Shown here: positions 22,475 to 32,400 of the stretch, piece by piece
Layout: each line of letters begins with the position of its first letter
Numbering within the stretch: the first letter of the stretch is position 1
Origin: Pseudoxanthomonas mexicana
GTDB taxonomy: Bacteria > Pseudomonadota > Gammaproteobacteria > Xanthomonadales > Xanthomonadaceae
Assembly: GCF_010093385.1 (NCBI RefSeq)
Contig: NZ_PDWV01000044.1
Location: 1-32,913 of the forward strand
Direction of reading: 5' to 3'
Length of the DNA: 32,913 nucleotides
Made by a program: the position numbers and the translations under genes
Notes under the pieces: generated by a model
Seen by the model: only the letters and a program-made list of their open reading frames with translations
What the model was told of the DNA's origin: nothing
The model's database searches: none

Positions 22475-23335
22475 ATGAGCACCCTGACCGATACCACCCC
22501 TGCCCGCGTGATCCGTACCGTACGCGGCCGACCCACGTCCGATGGCGCGGGCGTCAAGCTCACGCGCGTGATCGGCGGTCCCGACCTGCCCGACCTGGAC
22601 CCGTTCCTGCTGCTGGACGAGTTCGGCACGGACAAGGCCGAGGACTACATCGCCGGCTTCCCCGAACATCCGCATCGCGGCTTCGAAACCGTCACCTACA
22701 TGCTCGATGGCCGCATGCGCCATCGCGACAACCATGGCAACGAAGGCCTGCTGACGCCGGGCGCCGTGCAGTGGATGACGGCCGGGCGCGGACTGGTGCA
22801 TTCGGAGATGCCGGAACAGGAGTCCGGGCGCATGCGCGGGTTCCAGCTGTGGGTGAACCTGCCCGCACGCGAGAAGATGACGGCGCCGAAGTACCAGGAG
22901 TTCGCTCCGGATCGCATTCCTGTTGCCAAGCCGGCGGCAGGCGTGGCGGTGAAGGTGATCGCAGGCCGTGTCGGTGACGTGCAGGGCCCGATTTCGCAGC
23001 CTGCCACCGATCCGGTGTATCTCGACATCGCGCTCGATGCGGGCAAGGCGTGGGAGTACGCATTGCCGGCTGGGCATAACGCGTTTGCCTACGTGTTCGA
23101 AGGTGCGCTCACGGTGGGTGAGGGTGACGAAGCGCGACCGCTGGATACCCACGAAATGGGCGTGCTCGGTGGCGGCGAAGTGCTGCAGGTGCGTGCAGGC
23201 AGTCGTCCTGCGCGTGTGATCGTGGTCGCAGGCCGTCCGCTGCGCGAACCGGTGATGCGCCACGGCCCGTTCGTCATGAACACCCGGCAGGAACTGATGC
23301 AGGCCTTCGTGGATTTCCAGGAAGGCCGTTTCTGA
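22475..23335 (+). CDS. Pirin family protein, copy 1
   Basis: A 286-residue bicupin protein. The metal ligands of pirins are present in the N-terminal cupin: H65 and H67 in PEHPHRGFETVTYM, and H109 and E111 in GLVHSEMPEQE. The C-terminal cupin (about 150-260) includes NAFAYVFEGALTVGEG. Bacterial pirins have been reported as quercetin dioxygenases or redox and metabolic modulators; the role here is unknown. ATG 22475 has GGAGG seven bases upstream. It converges with the small exported protein across a short GC hairpin. A second, clearly different pirin lies 1.6 kb further on. Confidence 0.85.
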   Translation: MSTLTDTTPARVIRTVRGRPTSDGAGVKLTRVIGGPDLPDLDPFLLLDEFGTDKAEDYIAGFPEHPHRGFETVTYMLDGRMRHRDNHGNEGLLTPGAVQWMTAGRGLVHSEMPEQESGRMRGFQLWVNLPAREKMTAPKYQEFAPDRIPVAKPAAGVAVKVIAGRVGDVQGPISQPATDPVYLDIALDAGKAWEYALPAGHNAFAYVFEGALTVGEGDEARPLDTHEMGVLGGGEVLQVRAGSRPARVIVVAGRPLREPVMRHGPFVMNTRQELMQAFVDFQEGRF

Positions 23336-23343
23336 GAGAGGTA

Positions 23344-23370
23344 GCGGGCCGCGATGCCTTCCCGGCCCGC
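23344..23370. terminator. GC stem-loop between convergent genes
   Basis: GCGGGCCG (23344-23351) pairs with CGGCCCGC (23363-23370) around an 11-base loop, in the 39-bp gap between the pirin (plus) and the exported protein (minus). It could stop transcription from both sides, although neither side has a strong T-run. Confidence 0.45.
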
Positions 23371-23374
23371 GCCA

Positions 23375-23833
23375 TCAGTTGCCCGCGGAAAGCTGCGCGC
23401 TGGTGGCGCGCACGTCGAGCTGCTCGGTCAGTGCGAGCAGCGAGCCCAGCTCCTCGGCCGATTCGGCATTGATCCAGACCTGTGCATAGCGGTCGTTGTC
23501 GAGTTCGACCACGGTGATGCGGCGGGACTGCATGCCCGGCATGTCGCGGCCACCGAGGTCCAGCCGGTACCAGTACACGTCCTCGCCGGAGAACGTGCCT
23601 TCCTCTTCGCGCAGGCGACGTTCCAGGCTGATCCTGGGATCGCGCGAGGTCAGCATCACGTTGAGCACCTGGCGTCCGTCGGCGGTGACCGCCTTGCAGG
23701 CGATGAAGGTGGTGTCCACACGCTGTTCCCACTGCAGGCCCGCACTGGCGGGCAGGGTGGGGCAGGGCGGCGCTTCCTGCGACCACGCGGAGGTGGAGGC
23801 CAGCAGGAGGCAGGCGGCGATCAAGGTCTTCAT
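23375..23833 (-). CDS. Small exported protein of unknown function
   Basis: A 152-residue protein I do not recognise. MKTLIAACLLLASTSAWS looks like a Sec signal peptide with cleavage before QEAPP, so it should be periplasmic. The mature part has two cysteines (C24 and C46) that could form a disulfide. There follows a mixed charged region (SLERRLREEEGTFSGEDVYWYRLDLGG) and a segment that looks beta-rich (RRITVVELDNDRYAQVWI). It contains no obvious catalytic motif. ATG 23833 follows AGGGG; longer in-frame starts lack a signal peptide. It is transcribed alone, converging with the first pirin, with aquaporin upstream on the same strand beyond a terminator. Confidence 0.7.
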   Translation of the reverse strand: MKTLIAACLLLASTSAWSQEAPPCPTLPASAGLQWEQRVDTTFIACKAVTADGRQVLNVMLTSRDPRISLERRLREEEGTFSGEDVYWYRLDLGGRDMPGMQSRRITVVELDNDRYAQVWINAESAEELGSLLALTEQLDVRATSAQLSAGN

Positions 23834-23963
23834 GCGGTGTCCCCTTGGTTGGTCGCCCGGAAGGCGTTCTGCGAGTCTTCCGAACACCGCGACGGGCCTG
23901 CGGCCCCGTTCCGTCCCTTGCTGTCCCCGGTGTCGGTTGCCGTGTTCCCCCGGCAATGGTCGG

Positions 23964-23992
23964 ACCTTAGCCCATGCTGCGCCGCAGAACAA
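23964..23992 (-). promoter_or_regulatory. Possible promoter for the small exported protein
   Basis: On the minus strand TTGTTC (23992-23987) and TAAGGT (23969-23964) are 17 bases apart, in the gap after the aqpZ terminator. Both boxes are weak matches to sigma-70 consensus, but TAAGGT resembles the TAAGCT boxes elsewhere in the window. The leader would be about 125 bases. Confidence 0.3.
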
Positions 23993-24023
23993 CGCTGCCG
24001 GTTCCGGAAGCGCATGTGAGGCA

Positions 24024-24057
24024 GGGAAAACGCGTTGCCCGGCAGGGCCGGGCAACG
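24024..24057 (-). terminator. Rho-independent terminator of aqpZ
   Basis: CGTTGCCCGG and CCGGGCAACG (24048-24057 and 24033-24042 on the plus strand) form a perfect 10-bp stem with a five-base loop, about 10 bases after the aqpZ stop. On the minus strand the stem is followed by CGTTTTCCC, giving a short T-run. Confidence 0.8.
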
Positions 24058-24067
24058 TCGGCAGGCT

Positions 24068-24790
24068 TCAGCTGCGTTCCCGCCCCAGCCAGCCGTACAG
24101 CATGCCGCCGATCAGGCCACCCAGCACCGGAGCCAGCCAGAACAGCCACAGCTGGCCGATGGCGGCGGGCCCGGCGAACACCGCGACGGCGGTCGAGCGT
24201 GCCGGGTTCACGGACGTGTTGGTGACCGGGATGCTGATCAGGTGGATCAGGGTCAGGGCCAGGCCGATGGCGATGGGAGCGAAGCCCGCCGGCGCGCGCC
24301 CGTGGGTGGACCCCATGATGACGATCAGGAAGAACGCGGTGAGCACCACTTCCGTCAGGAAGGCGGCGGCGATGGAATAGCCCCCGGGCGACATCGCCCC
24401 GTACCCGTTGCTGGCGAACGCGCCGGCGGCGTTGGGGTCCACCGCGAACGCCGGCTGCCCGCTGGCGATCTGCCACAGGATGAAGCCCGCCGCGATGCCG
24501 CCGGCGACCTGCGCCACCACGTAGGGCAGCAGTTCTTTCGCGGAGAAACGGCCACCGGCCCACAGGCCCACGCTGACCGCCGGGTTGAAGTGTCCGCCCG
24601 AGATGTGGCCGAACGCATAGGCGCCGGTCAGCACGGTCAGGCCGAACGCCAGCGCCACACCCAGGAAGCCGATGCCCAGCGGATTGCCGTCACCGCCGAA
24701 ATGTGCGGCCAGTACGGCGCTGCCGCAGCCGCCCAGGACCAGCCAGAACGTCCCCAGGAATTCCGCCGCGAGTTTCTTCGTCAGACTCAT
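24068..24790 (-). CDS. aqpZ: Aquaporin Z
   Basis: A 240-residue inner-membrane water channel (E. coli AqpZ 231). Both NPA boxes are present: HFNPAVS (69-71) and NPARS (195-197). The selectivity filter residues H183 in [12 protein letters not shown]192 and R198 match water-selective AqpZ rather than glycerol facilitators. [23 protein letters not shown] and [16 protein letters not shown] are near-identical to family blocks. ATG 24790 follows a GGGGG tract; a TTG 12 bases upstream is in frame but unlikely. A strong terminator follows. It appears to be a single-gene unit, with a 146-bp gap upstream separating it from the second pirin. Confidence 0.95.
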   Translation of the reverse strand: MSLTKKLAAEFLGTFWLVLGGCGSAVLAAHFGGDGNPLGIGFLGVALAFGLTVLTGAYAFGHISGGHFNPAVSVGLWAGGRFSAKELLPYVVAQVAGGIAAGFILWQIASGQPAFAVDPNAAGAFASNGYGAMSPGGYSIAAAFLTEVVLTAFFLIVIMGSTHGRAPAGFAPIAIGLALTLIHLISIPVTNTSVNPARSTAVAVFAGPAAIGQLWLFWLAPVLGGLIGGMLYGWLGRERS

Positions 24791-24936
24791 GCCAGCCCCC
24801 AATGCGTGCGTGCCCCGTCACATGACGGTGGGCGCACGATAGCGGAACCGGAACGGCACAGGTGTTTGCTTTGCGTTAGCCGCCCATGCTTCAAACGCGA
24901 CTGAAGTAAAACTCACATTTAGCGTGCCGGCGCGGC

Positions 24937-25800
24937 TCAGCGCTCCGGCAGCGGAATGAACTCGGTCTCGCCCGGCACCTGGCCAAAGCGGCCCTCCAGC
25001 CAGTCCTGCTTGGCCTGGTCGATCCGCTCCTGCGAACTGGACACGAAGTTCCACCACATGTGGCGCGGCGCATCCAAGGGCTCGCCGCCGATCAGCAGGC
25101 CCTTCACCGGTGTCTTCGCCCGCAGCACCGGACGGCTGCCGCGGTCGAACACCACCAGATGCTTCTCCGGGATGTCGGCGCCATCGACCTGTGCGTCGCC
25201 TTCCAGCACGTACAGCGCCCGCTCGACATGGCCTGCGTCGATCTCCAGTTCGGCATCGGGTTGCAGGTCGACGGCCACATTGAAGGTGCCGCTGAAGACC
25301 TTCACCGGCGATTCCTCGCCGTAGGCGCGGCCGGCGATGACGCGCAGGCGCGCGCCGGCGCGCTCGACCACCGGCAGGGTGGCGGCCGCGTGGTGGTGGA
25401 ACTCCGGTGCGACCTCCTCGTACGACTTCGGCAGCGCCACCCAGGTCTGCATGCCATGCACGTCGTGGCGGCCGGTGCGCACATCGGCAGGCGTGCGCTC
25501 GGAATGGGCGATGCCGCGGCCGGCGGTCATCCAGTTGACGTCGCCGGGCGCGATCACCTGCTCCGAGCCCAGCGTGTCGCGATGATGGATGGCGCCACTC
25601 CAGAGGAAGGTCACCGTCGCCAGGCCGATGTGCGGATGCGGGCGCACGTCGATGCCGCGCCCCGGCTCGAACACGGCCGGCCCCATGTGGTCGACGAACA
25701 CGAACGGCCCCACGCTGCGGGCCTGCAGGCTGGGAACGGCGCGGCGGACGTTGAAGCCGCCGCCCAGGTCGTGCACGCGCGGCGCGATGATCGTGGTCAT
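24937..25800 (-). CDS. Pirin family protein, copy 2
   Basis: A 287-residue bicupin, distinct from the plus-strand copy and closer to the E. coli YhhW/YhaK-like branch in length and start (RVHDLGGGFNVRRAVPS). Metal ligands are H55 and H57 in RPHPHIGLATVTFLW, and H99 and E101 in GIAHSERTP. ALYVLEGDAQVDG marks the second cupin, and the tail RIDQAKQDWLEGRFGQVPGETEFIPLPE is typical. ATG 25800 has AAGGA seven bases upstream; longer in-frame starts are not supported. It follows endonuclease V on the same strand across 110 bp. The two pirins share domain order but little sequence outside the metal motifs, so they are probably not recent duplicates. Confidence 0.87.
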   Translation of the reverse strand: MTTIIAPRVHDLGGGFNVRRAVPSLQARSVGPFVFVDHMGPAVFEPGRGIDVRPHPHIGLATVTFLWSGAIHHRDTLGSEQVIAPGDVNWMTAGRGIAHSERTPADVRTGRHDVHGMQTWVALPKSYEEVAPEFHHHAAATLPVVERAGARLRVIAGRAYGEESPVKVFSGTFNVAVDLQPDAELEIDAGHVERALYVLEGDAQVDGADIPEKHLVVFDRGSRPVLRAKTPVKGLLIGGEPLDAPRHMWWNFVSSSQERIDQAKQDWLEGRFGQVPGETEFIPLPER

Positions 25801-25910
25801 GTCATGTCCTTGTTGGATGGCCCGCAGCATCGCATGGGCCGATGCCGGACCCGACGACGATACGGAAACGGTCCGTTGCGCGTCATCCCCCATCCGGGCA
25901 GGCAAGGCGG

Positions 25911-26576
25911 TCAGTCGCGGCGCGAGGCCAGGCGATCCGCCAGACGGGTGGGTTCGGGCAGGCGGTAGCCGCGCAGTGTGCGCAGGACGGCGTCCAGCGC
26001 GCCCTGCATGGACACGCGATGACCCGGCGAGACGAACAGCGGGTTGCAGCGCACCTTGCTGCGCAGGGCCCAGCCGATCTGTTCGCCGCGATGGAGCAGC
26101 GGCACATGTTCGCCGGCCAGTGCACCCAGCGGATCGTGCCGTCCGCACAGCACGTTCTTGGCCACGCCGATGCTGGGCAGGCCGGTCACCACGCCGAAAT
26201 GCGCGGCAATGCCCAGTCGCCGCGGATGCGCGATGCCGTGGCCATCCACGAACACCAGGTCCGGCGTGTGCGGCAGGCGCTCGAGCGCGGCGACCAGGGC
26301 CGGCAGTTCGCGAAAGCTCAACAGCCCCGGGACATACGGCATCGAAGTGGGCACGCGCACGACCTCGGTCGCGACCGGCTGCAGCGTATCGGCGGCCAGC
26401 AGCACGGCGGCGGCGCGGGTGATGGCACCGGCGTCCTCGAACCCGACATCGAATCCGCCCAGCCAGCGCGATGCTTCAGGCGCGTCGTCGCGCAGCATCA
26501 CCTCCGCGGCCAGGCGTTGCTGCACCCGGCGTGCATCGGCGGCACTGCCGTCCCAGTCGCCGAACAGGCCGCTCAT
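25911..26576 (-). CDS. nfi: Endonuclease V
   Basis: A 221-residue repair nuclease (E. coli Nfi 223) that cuts DNA one bond 3' of deaminated bases, especially inosine. The metal-binding acidic residues are D43 in GGFDVGF, E90 in LLSFRE and D111 in [12 protein letters not shown]. The wedge motif is PYVPG (80-84), where the family has [19 protein letters not shown] and [16 protein letters not shown] complete the core. ATG 26576 overlaps the stop of the histidine phosphatase gene in ATGA (26576-26573), so the two are co-transcribed and probably translationally coupled. A longer in-frame extension would overlap that gene fully and is rejected. Confidence 0.92.
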   Translation of the reverse strand: MSGLFGDWDGSAADARRVQQRLAAEVMLRDDAPEASRWLGGFDVGFEDAGAITRAAAVLLAADTLQPVATEVVRVPTSMPYVPGLLSFRELPALVAALERLPHTPDLVFVDGHGIAHPRRLGIAAHFGVVTGLPSIGVAKNVLCGRHDPLGALAGEHVPLLHRGEQIGWALRSKVRCNPLFVSPGHRVSMQGALDAVLRTLRGYRLPEPTRLADRLASRRD

Positions 26577-27109
26577 GGCCGCGACGAGGCGCCGTACCGC
26601 TGCATTTCCAGCGACGCGCGGCCGTCCGCAGCGAAGCGCACGATGGAAATGCGGTCGTACTCGGTGTCGTCCATCGGCACAGTGGCACAGGCACACAGCG
26701 CCGCCACCAGGTCCGGCACGGTGTTGCTGTGGCCGACGACCAGCACGGTGCCCGCATCGTGCGCCTGGCGCCACTGCGCGGCGACCTCGGCCGCGGGACC
26801 GCGTGCGAAGTACGCCTGCACCGGCACGCCGTGCAGCGCGGCGGCCGGCTGCGCGGTCTGCTGGGTGCGGCGGAACTCGGTGGCATAGGTGGCCACCAGC
26901 GGCGCGTCGCGCAGGCGTTCGGCCAGCGCAGTCGCGCGTGCCCGTCCTGCGGCGGACAGTCCGGGATCCTCCGGATCGTCGGTCGCCTTCTCGGCGTGGC
27001 GCACCACCACGAAGGTCAGCGGCGCGGTATCCCGCGGCACCGTGGTGCCGCATGCGACCAACAGGTGTACCAGCAGCAGGGCGAGGAGAACGCGGAACCG
27101 TCGCGGCAT
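26573..27109 (-). CDS. Histidine phosphatase superfamily lipoprotein
   Basis: A 178-residue protein with signal [20 protein letters not shown] and an LVAC lipobox (C20), so probably anchored in the cell envelope. The phosphoglycerate-mutase-like core has the catalytic RHAEK (H38), EFRRTQQTA with R80, and the second histidine H127 in [10 protein letters not shown]. It is short, like SixA-type members, and probably hydrolyses a small phosphoester or phosphohistidine; the substrate is unknown. ATG 27109 is chosen because it gives a clean lipoprotein signal. ATG 27184 is in frame but would bury that signal inside the protein. It is the first gene of a pair with endonuclease V, and divergent from the phospholipase D gene. 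Confidence 0.83.
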   Translation of the reverse strand: MPRRFRVLLALLLVHLLVACGTTVPRDTAPLTFVVVRHAEKATDDPEDPGLSAAGRARATALAERLRDAPLVATYATEFRRTQQTAQPAAALHGVPVQAYFARGPAAEVAAQWRQAHDAGTVLVVGHSNTVPDLVAALCACATVPMDDTEYDRISIVRFAADGRASLEMQRYGASSRP

Positions 27110-27230
27110 ACGCAGGGGATCCTGGGACAAGGGTGAGTGCCGAGCGTGCAATGCGGGCAGGACCGGTGCAAGCGGCATCGTCACGGGTTGGCCGCTACGA
27201 TAGGGCTAGGTCCTTGAAGAAGGGGAGACC

Positions 27231-28781
27231 ATGCGCAAGTGGCTGCGCCGGCTGGGCATTGCGGTGGTGCTGATGGCGGTGGCGTCGGCGACGGCGTTGT
27301 ACAGCTACGGACGCTTCGCCGAGGCGGCAAGGGGGCCGGCCTCGCATGCGCTGCCGACCGCGGCCGATGCCACCGCGCTCGACCGCGCCGTCGCGCCCCT
27401 GCTGCGCGCGCATCCCGGGCGCAGCGGCATGGCGCTGCTGGCCGACAACCTGGATGCCTTCACCGTGCGTGCGGCCAGCGCACGCGCCGCGGGGCGCAGC
27501 CTGGACCTCCAGTACTACATCTGGAACCACGACTTCACCGGCAACCTGCTGGGCTACGAGGTGCTGCGCGCGGCCGACCGCGGCGTGCGCGTGCGCCTGC
27601 TGCTGGACGACATGACCGCGCATGGCAAGGATTCTCACCTGGCCGCGCTGGATGCCCACCCCAACATCGAAGTGCGCCTGTTCAATCCCTCGCGCAGCCG
27701 CGCCGGCGTGCTGGGGCGGGCCAGCGAAATGCTGCTGCGCCCGGTGGCGATGAACCGTCGCATGCACAACAAGGCCTGGATCGCCGACGGCCGGGTGGCA
27801 GTGGTGGGCGGACGCAACGTGGGCGACGAGTATTTCGATGCCGCCGCGCAGACCAACTTTCTCGACCTGGACGCGGTGCTGGTGGGCCCGGCGGTGCGGC
27901 AGACGGCGGCGATCTTCGACGACTTCTGGAACAGCGCCTCGGTCATTCCGCTCGCCGCGCTGTCCAGGTCGGAAGAGGGCGCGCTGGCGCGACTGCGTGC
28001 GCATGGCGACGCCGGCTATCGTTCCACGCGCGCCGCCGACTATGTCGCGCGCCTGCGAAGCAGCCCCGGATTGCCGGCGCTGGTGGGTGGAAACGCGCTT
28101 CACTGGCTGGATGAGGTGGGCGTGTACTCGGATCCCGCAGCCAAAGGACAGGGCGAAGGCAAGGCGCAATGGCTGGTCCACCGGCTGGGCAGGGCGATGG
28201 GCCTGGCGAAGCGCGAGTTGCGGGTGATCTCGCCGTACTTCGTGCCCGGCGAGGAGGGGACGCGCTGGCTGGTAGGCAAACGCGCGCAGGGCGTCGACGT
28301 GAGCGTGCTGACCAATTCGCTGGCGGCCAACGACGTGATGGCCGTGCACGGCGGCTACGCGCCGTACCGGGTTCCGCTGCTGGAGGGCGGCGTGACCCTG
28401 TACGAACTGATGCCGCACGGGCGGCAGGACAGCAGCCTGTTCGGGTCCAGCGGCGCCAGCCTGCACACCAAGGCATTCGCGGTGGATGCAGAGCGCGGCT
28501 TCATCGGGTCGTTCAACCTCGACCCGCGTTCGGTCAACCTCAACACCGAGATGGGCATCCTGTTCCGCGACCGCGCCGCCACCGCGGCACTGCTGCGCAG
28601 CTACGAGGCGAAGATCGCGCCGGACAAGAGCTATCGCGTGCGCCTGCTCGACGGCGAACTGCGTTGGGACGATGCATCCGTTGTGCCGCCGCGTACCTGG
28701 GACCGCGAGCCGGAGGCCAGCGCATGGCGCCGCTGGACCGCCCGCGCCGTGGGCTGGCTGCCGATCGAATCGCAGCTGTAG
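27231..28781 (+). CDS. clsC: Phospholipase D family protein, ClsC-like cardiolipin synthase
   Basis: A 516-residue membrane-associated enzyme with an N-terminal hydrophobic segment (about 8-26). Two HKD motifs form the active site: HNKAWIAD (H179, K181, D186), followed by GGRN, and HTKAFAVD (H412, K414, D419), followed by GSFNLDPRS. SLDLQYYIWNHD, RLLLDDMTAHG and RLFNPSR match E. coli ClsC/YmdC, which makes cardiolipin from phosphatidylglycerol and phosphatidylethanolamine; ClsC is about 470 residues, and the extra length here is mostly N-terminal. ATG 27231 has AAGGGGAG upstream. It converges with the HD-GYP gene three bases away. Another phosphatidyl transfer or phospholipase activity cannot be excluded. 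Confidence 0.82.
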   Translation: MRKWLRRLGIAVVLMAVASATALYSYGRFAEAARGPASHALPTAADATALDRAVAPLLRAHPGRSGMALLADNLDAFTVRAASARAAGRSLDLQYYIWNHDFTGNLLGYEVLRAADRGVRVRLLLDDMTAHGKDSHLAALDAHPNIEVRLFNPSRSRAGVLGRASEMLLRPVAMNRRMHNKAWIADGRVAVVGGRNVGDEYFDAAAQTNFLDLDAVLVGPAVRQTAAIFDDFWNSASVIPLAALSRSEEGALARLRAHGDAGYRSTRAADYVARLRSSPGLPALVGGNALHWLDEVGVYSDPAAKGQGEGKAQWLVHRLGRAMGLAKRELRVISPYFVPGEEGTRWLVGKRAQGVDVSVLTNSLAANDVMAVHGGYAPYRVPLLEGGVTLYELMPHGRQDSSLFGSSGASLHTKAFAVDAERGFIGSFNLDPRSVNLNTEMGILFRDRAATAALLRSYEAKIAPDKSYRVRLLDGELRWDDASVVPPRTWDREPEASAWRRWTARAVGWLPIESQL

Positions 28782-28784
28782 CGC

Positions 28785-29390
28785 TCAGGCCTCGCGCAGG
28801 TCGGCGTTGCGCATCAGCTGTTCGAACACGCGGAAGACCTCGGGGTCGATCTTGTGGTGCTGCTCGGCGTGCAGGATGCGCATCGCCGTTTCGTGGCTGC
28901 GGGCGTCGGCATACGTGCGGCGCGTGGTCATCGCATCGTAGCTGTCGGCCACGCGCAGCAGGCGCGCGCCCAGCGGGATGGCGTCGCCGGCCAGTCCGTC
29001 GGGATAGCCGCTGCCGTCCATGGCTTCGTGATGATGGCGGATCAGCGTGGCGACCTCCGAGGCATGCGCATGGCCGCTGGCCAGGAAGATGCGCTCGCCC
29101 AGTTCGCTGTGCGCGCGGATGGCCGGCCAGTCGTCGTCGGGCACCGTGCCCGGATGCAGCAGCACGCGGTCGGGCACGCCGATCTTGCCCACGTCGTGGA
29201 AGTGCGCCGCCAGCTCCAGCTGCTCCAGTTGGGCGGGCTCCAGGTCGAAGCACTGGCCCAGCGCCCGTGCGATGCGCCCGGTGCGGTCGCAGTGCCCGCG
29301 CGTATAGGCGTCGCGCACCTCGATCGCCAGTGCCAGCGACTCCATCGAGCAGGCGATGTCGCCGAAGTCGGGGGAAGGATCGAAGCTCAC
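28785..29390 (-). CDS. Stand-alone HD-GYP domain protein (probable c-di-GMP phosphodiesterase)
   Basis: A 201-residue protein that is almost entirely one HD-GYP domain. Metal and signature residues are present: H65-D66 and K69 in HFHDVGKIGVPD, H94, HHHE at 119-122, DGSGYPDGL with GYP at 128-130, IPLGARLL, and D149 in VADSYDAMTTRRTY. It should degrade c-di-GMP to GMP or pGpG. It has no receiver or sensor domain, unlike RpfG, so a partner may control it. The chosen start is GTG 29390; ATG 29345 would shorten it by 15 residues, and neither has a strong ribosome site. It lies 70 bp downstream of mfd on the same strand and may be co-transcribed. Confidence 0.85.
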   Translation of the reverse strand: MSFDPSPDFGDIACSMESLALAIEVRDAYTRGHCDRTGRIARALGQCFDLEPAQLEQLELAAHFHDVGKIGVPDRVLLHPGTVPDDDWPAIRAHSELGERIFLASGHAHASEVATLIRHHHEAMDGSGYPDGLAGDAIPLGARLLRVADSYDAMTTRRTYADARSHETAMRILHAEQHHKIDPEVFRVFEQLMRNADLREA

Positions 29391-29460
29391 GGCGTGGCGA
29401 CCTGGGACGGGACGTGGGACAGGGTGGCGGAAAGCCGGAAGGCAGGCAAGGCGGTCGTCC

Positions 29461-32400
29461 TCATGGGGTCAGCGTCGCCAGCAGCGCTTTCGCCGCATTG
29501 AAGCGGTCCGGCGCGTCCGGCAGCGGAACCTTGATGCGCAGCTTGTCCGGCCCGTCCATCGCATAGAGCCTGGGCTGTTTCTGGATCAGCTGGATCACCG
29601 CCATCGGGTCGATGTTTGGCTTGCTCTCGAACACGATGCGGCCACCGTGCTCGCCCAGTTCCAGCTTGCGGATGCCCAGTGCATTCGCCGCCAGCTTCAG
29701 CTCGGCCGTGGCGAAGAGGTACTTCGCCGGATCGGGCAGCAGGCCGAAGCGGTCGATCATCTCCACCTGCAGGTCGCGCAGGTCCTCCTTGTCCGGCGCG
29801 CTGCTGATGCGCTTGTACAGGGTCAGGCGCGTGTGCACGTCGGGCAGGTAGTCTTCGGGGATCAACGCCGGTACGTTGAGTTCGACGTCGGCGCCACGCC
29901 GCTCCTGGCCCACGTCGACGTCGGGCAGGTGGCCGGCCTTGATGGAGCGCACCGCGCGTTCCAGCAGCTCGGTGTACAGGCTGAAGCCGACCTCGGCCAT
30001 CTGCCCGCTCTGGTCTTCGCCCAGCAGCTCGCCGGCACCACGGATCTCCAGGTCGTGCGTGGCCAGGGTGAAGCCCGCACCCAGCTCGTCCATCGAGGCG
30101 ATGGCCTCCAGCCGGCGCTGCGCGTCGGCGGTGATGCTGCGCTTGTCCGGTACCACCAGGTACGCGTAGCTGCGGTGGTGCGAACGACCCACGCGTCCGC
30201 GCAGCTGGTGCAGCTGCGCCAGGCCGAACTTGTCGGCGCGGTTCATGATGATGGTGTTGGCGTTGGGGATGTCGATGCCCGATTCGATGATGGTGGTGCA
30301 CAGCAGTACGTTGAAGCGCTGCTTCTGGAAATCCAGCATCACCTGTTCCAGCTCGCGCTCGGGCATCTGTCCGTGCGCCACGCCGATGCGGGCTTCCGGC
30401 ACCAGTTCCTGCAGCTCGCGCTGCATGCGGCCGATGCTCTCCACGTCGTTGTGCAGGAAGTACACCTGGCCGCCGCGCGACAGCTCGCGCTGGAAGGCCT
30501 CCTTCAGCAAGGCGTCGTCCCAGGGCGTGACGAAGGTCTGCACCGCCATGCGGTTGGCCGGGGGCGTGGCGATGATGGACAGGTCGCGCAGGCCGGCCAT
30601 CGCCATGTTGAGCGTGCGCGGGATCGGCGTGGCGGTCAGCGTCAGCAGGTGGACGTTGGCGCGCAGCGCCTTCAGCGCTTCCTTCTGGCGCACGCCGAAG
30701 CGCTGCTCCTCGTCCACGATCACCAGGCCAAGGTCCTTGAACTTCACGTCCGGCTGCAGCAGGCGGTGGGTGCCGACGATGACGTCGAGTTTGCCTTCGG
30801 CGAGCTTCTGCAGTTCCGCCTTGATCTCCTTGGCGGTCTTGAAGCGGGACAGCACCTCGACCTTCAACGGCCAGTCGGCGAAGCGGTCGCGGAAGTTGCG
30901 GTAGTGCTGTTCGGCCAGCAGCGTCGTCGGCACCAGCACGGCGACCTGCTTGCCGGCGCTGGCGGCGGCGAAGGCCGCGCGCACGGCGACTTCGGTCTTG
31001 CCGAAACCCACGTCGCCGCAGACCACCCGATCCATCGGCTGGCTGGACTGCAGGTCGCGCAGCACCGCTTCGATGGCCGCACGCTGGTCGGGCGGCTCCT
31101 CGAACGGGAAGCCGGCGGCGAACGGCTCGTACATCGGCCGGTCCACGTGCAGTGCCAGGCCCGCACGCGCCTGGCGGCGTGCCTGGATCTCCAGCAGTTC
31201 CGCCGCCACGTCGCGCACCTTTTCGGCCGCTTTCTTCTTCGCCTTCGCCCAGGCTTCGCCGCCGAGGGAATGCAGCGGTGCGGTTTCCGGCGAGGCGCCG
31301 GAGTAGCGGCTGATCAGGTGCAGCTGCGCGACCGGCACGTACAGGCGGTCGCCTTTCGCGTATTCGATCTCCAGGAACTCGCCCGGCATGCCGCCCACGT
31401 CCATCGCGATCAGGCCGCGATAGCGACCCACGCCGTGGTCCTCGTGGACGATGGGCGCGCCCTCGGTCAGCTCGCCGAGGTCACGGATGATGGCTTCGGG
31501 TTCGCGGCCGGTGCGCCTGCGGCGATGCGCCTGGGTGGCGCGCTCGGGGAACAGCTGCCGTTCGGTGAGCACCGCGATGCGCGGGTCGTTGAGCGCGAAG
31601 CCGTCTTCCAGCGGTGCCACGGTGATGGCGAACCGGTCGCGTCCGGTACGGAACGCGGTGAAGTCCGCCAGGACCTCGGGGACGAGCGCAGCGGCCTGCA
31701 GCACCTCCAGCAGCGCCTCGCGCCGGCCCGGGGAATCGGAGGCGATCAGGACGCGGCCGGGATAGTGGCCGAGGAACGACTTCAGCGCTTCGCCCGCGGG
31801 CGCATCCTTCGCCGCCACCGGCAGGGGCGGCAGCGGCTGATCGCCCAGCGGCAGCGCATCCCCATGGCGGCTGTGCTGCGGACCGCAGACCTCCACCCGC
31901 TGGCGCTGGTTGAGGCGCTCGCGCAGGCTGTCCGGCGACAGGTAAAGCTCGTCCGGCGGCAGCAGCGGACGCTCGATGTCGTGGCGGCGCTGCTCGTAGC
32001 GGTTGCGCGTCTGCGCCCAGAACGCTTCCGCCGCTTCGCCGAAGCCGTCGGTCAGTACCGGCAGCGCGTCGGCGTGCAGGTAATCGAACAGCGTGGAGGT
32101 GGCATCGAAGAACAGCGGCAGGTAGTACTCCACGCCCGCCGGCGCCAGGCCCGATTTCAGGTCCTGGTACAGCGCGCTGCGGCGCGTGTCCACGTCGAAG
32201 CGGTCGCGCAGCAGGGTCATCGCGCGTTCGACCGAGCGCTCGTCCAGCGGCACCTCGCGGCCCGGCAGCAGCTGCACCGATTCCACCCGGTCCAGCGAAC
32301 GCTGGCTTTCCGGGTCGAAGTGGCGGAGCGAATCGATGGTGTCGTCCAGCAGTTCGATGCGCAGCGGCGCGTCGGCGCCCATCGGGTAGACATCCAGCAG

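Noticed and set aside
24904..24919. CRP/Clp-like site upstream of aqpZ (TGTGA-N6-CTTCA on the minus strand)
   Set aside because: Only the first half fits TGTGA-N6-TCACA, so a single half-site is expected by chance and there is no supporting promoter.
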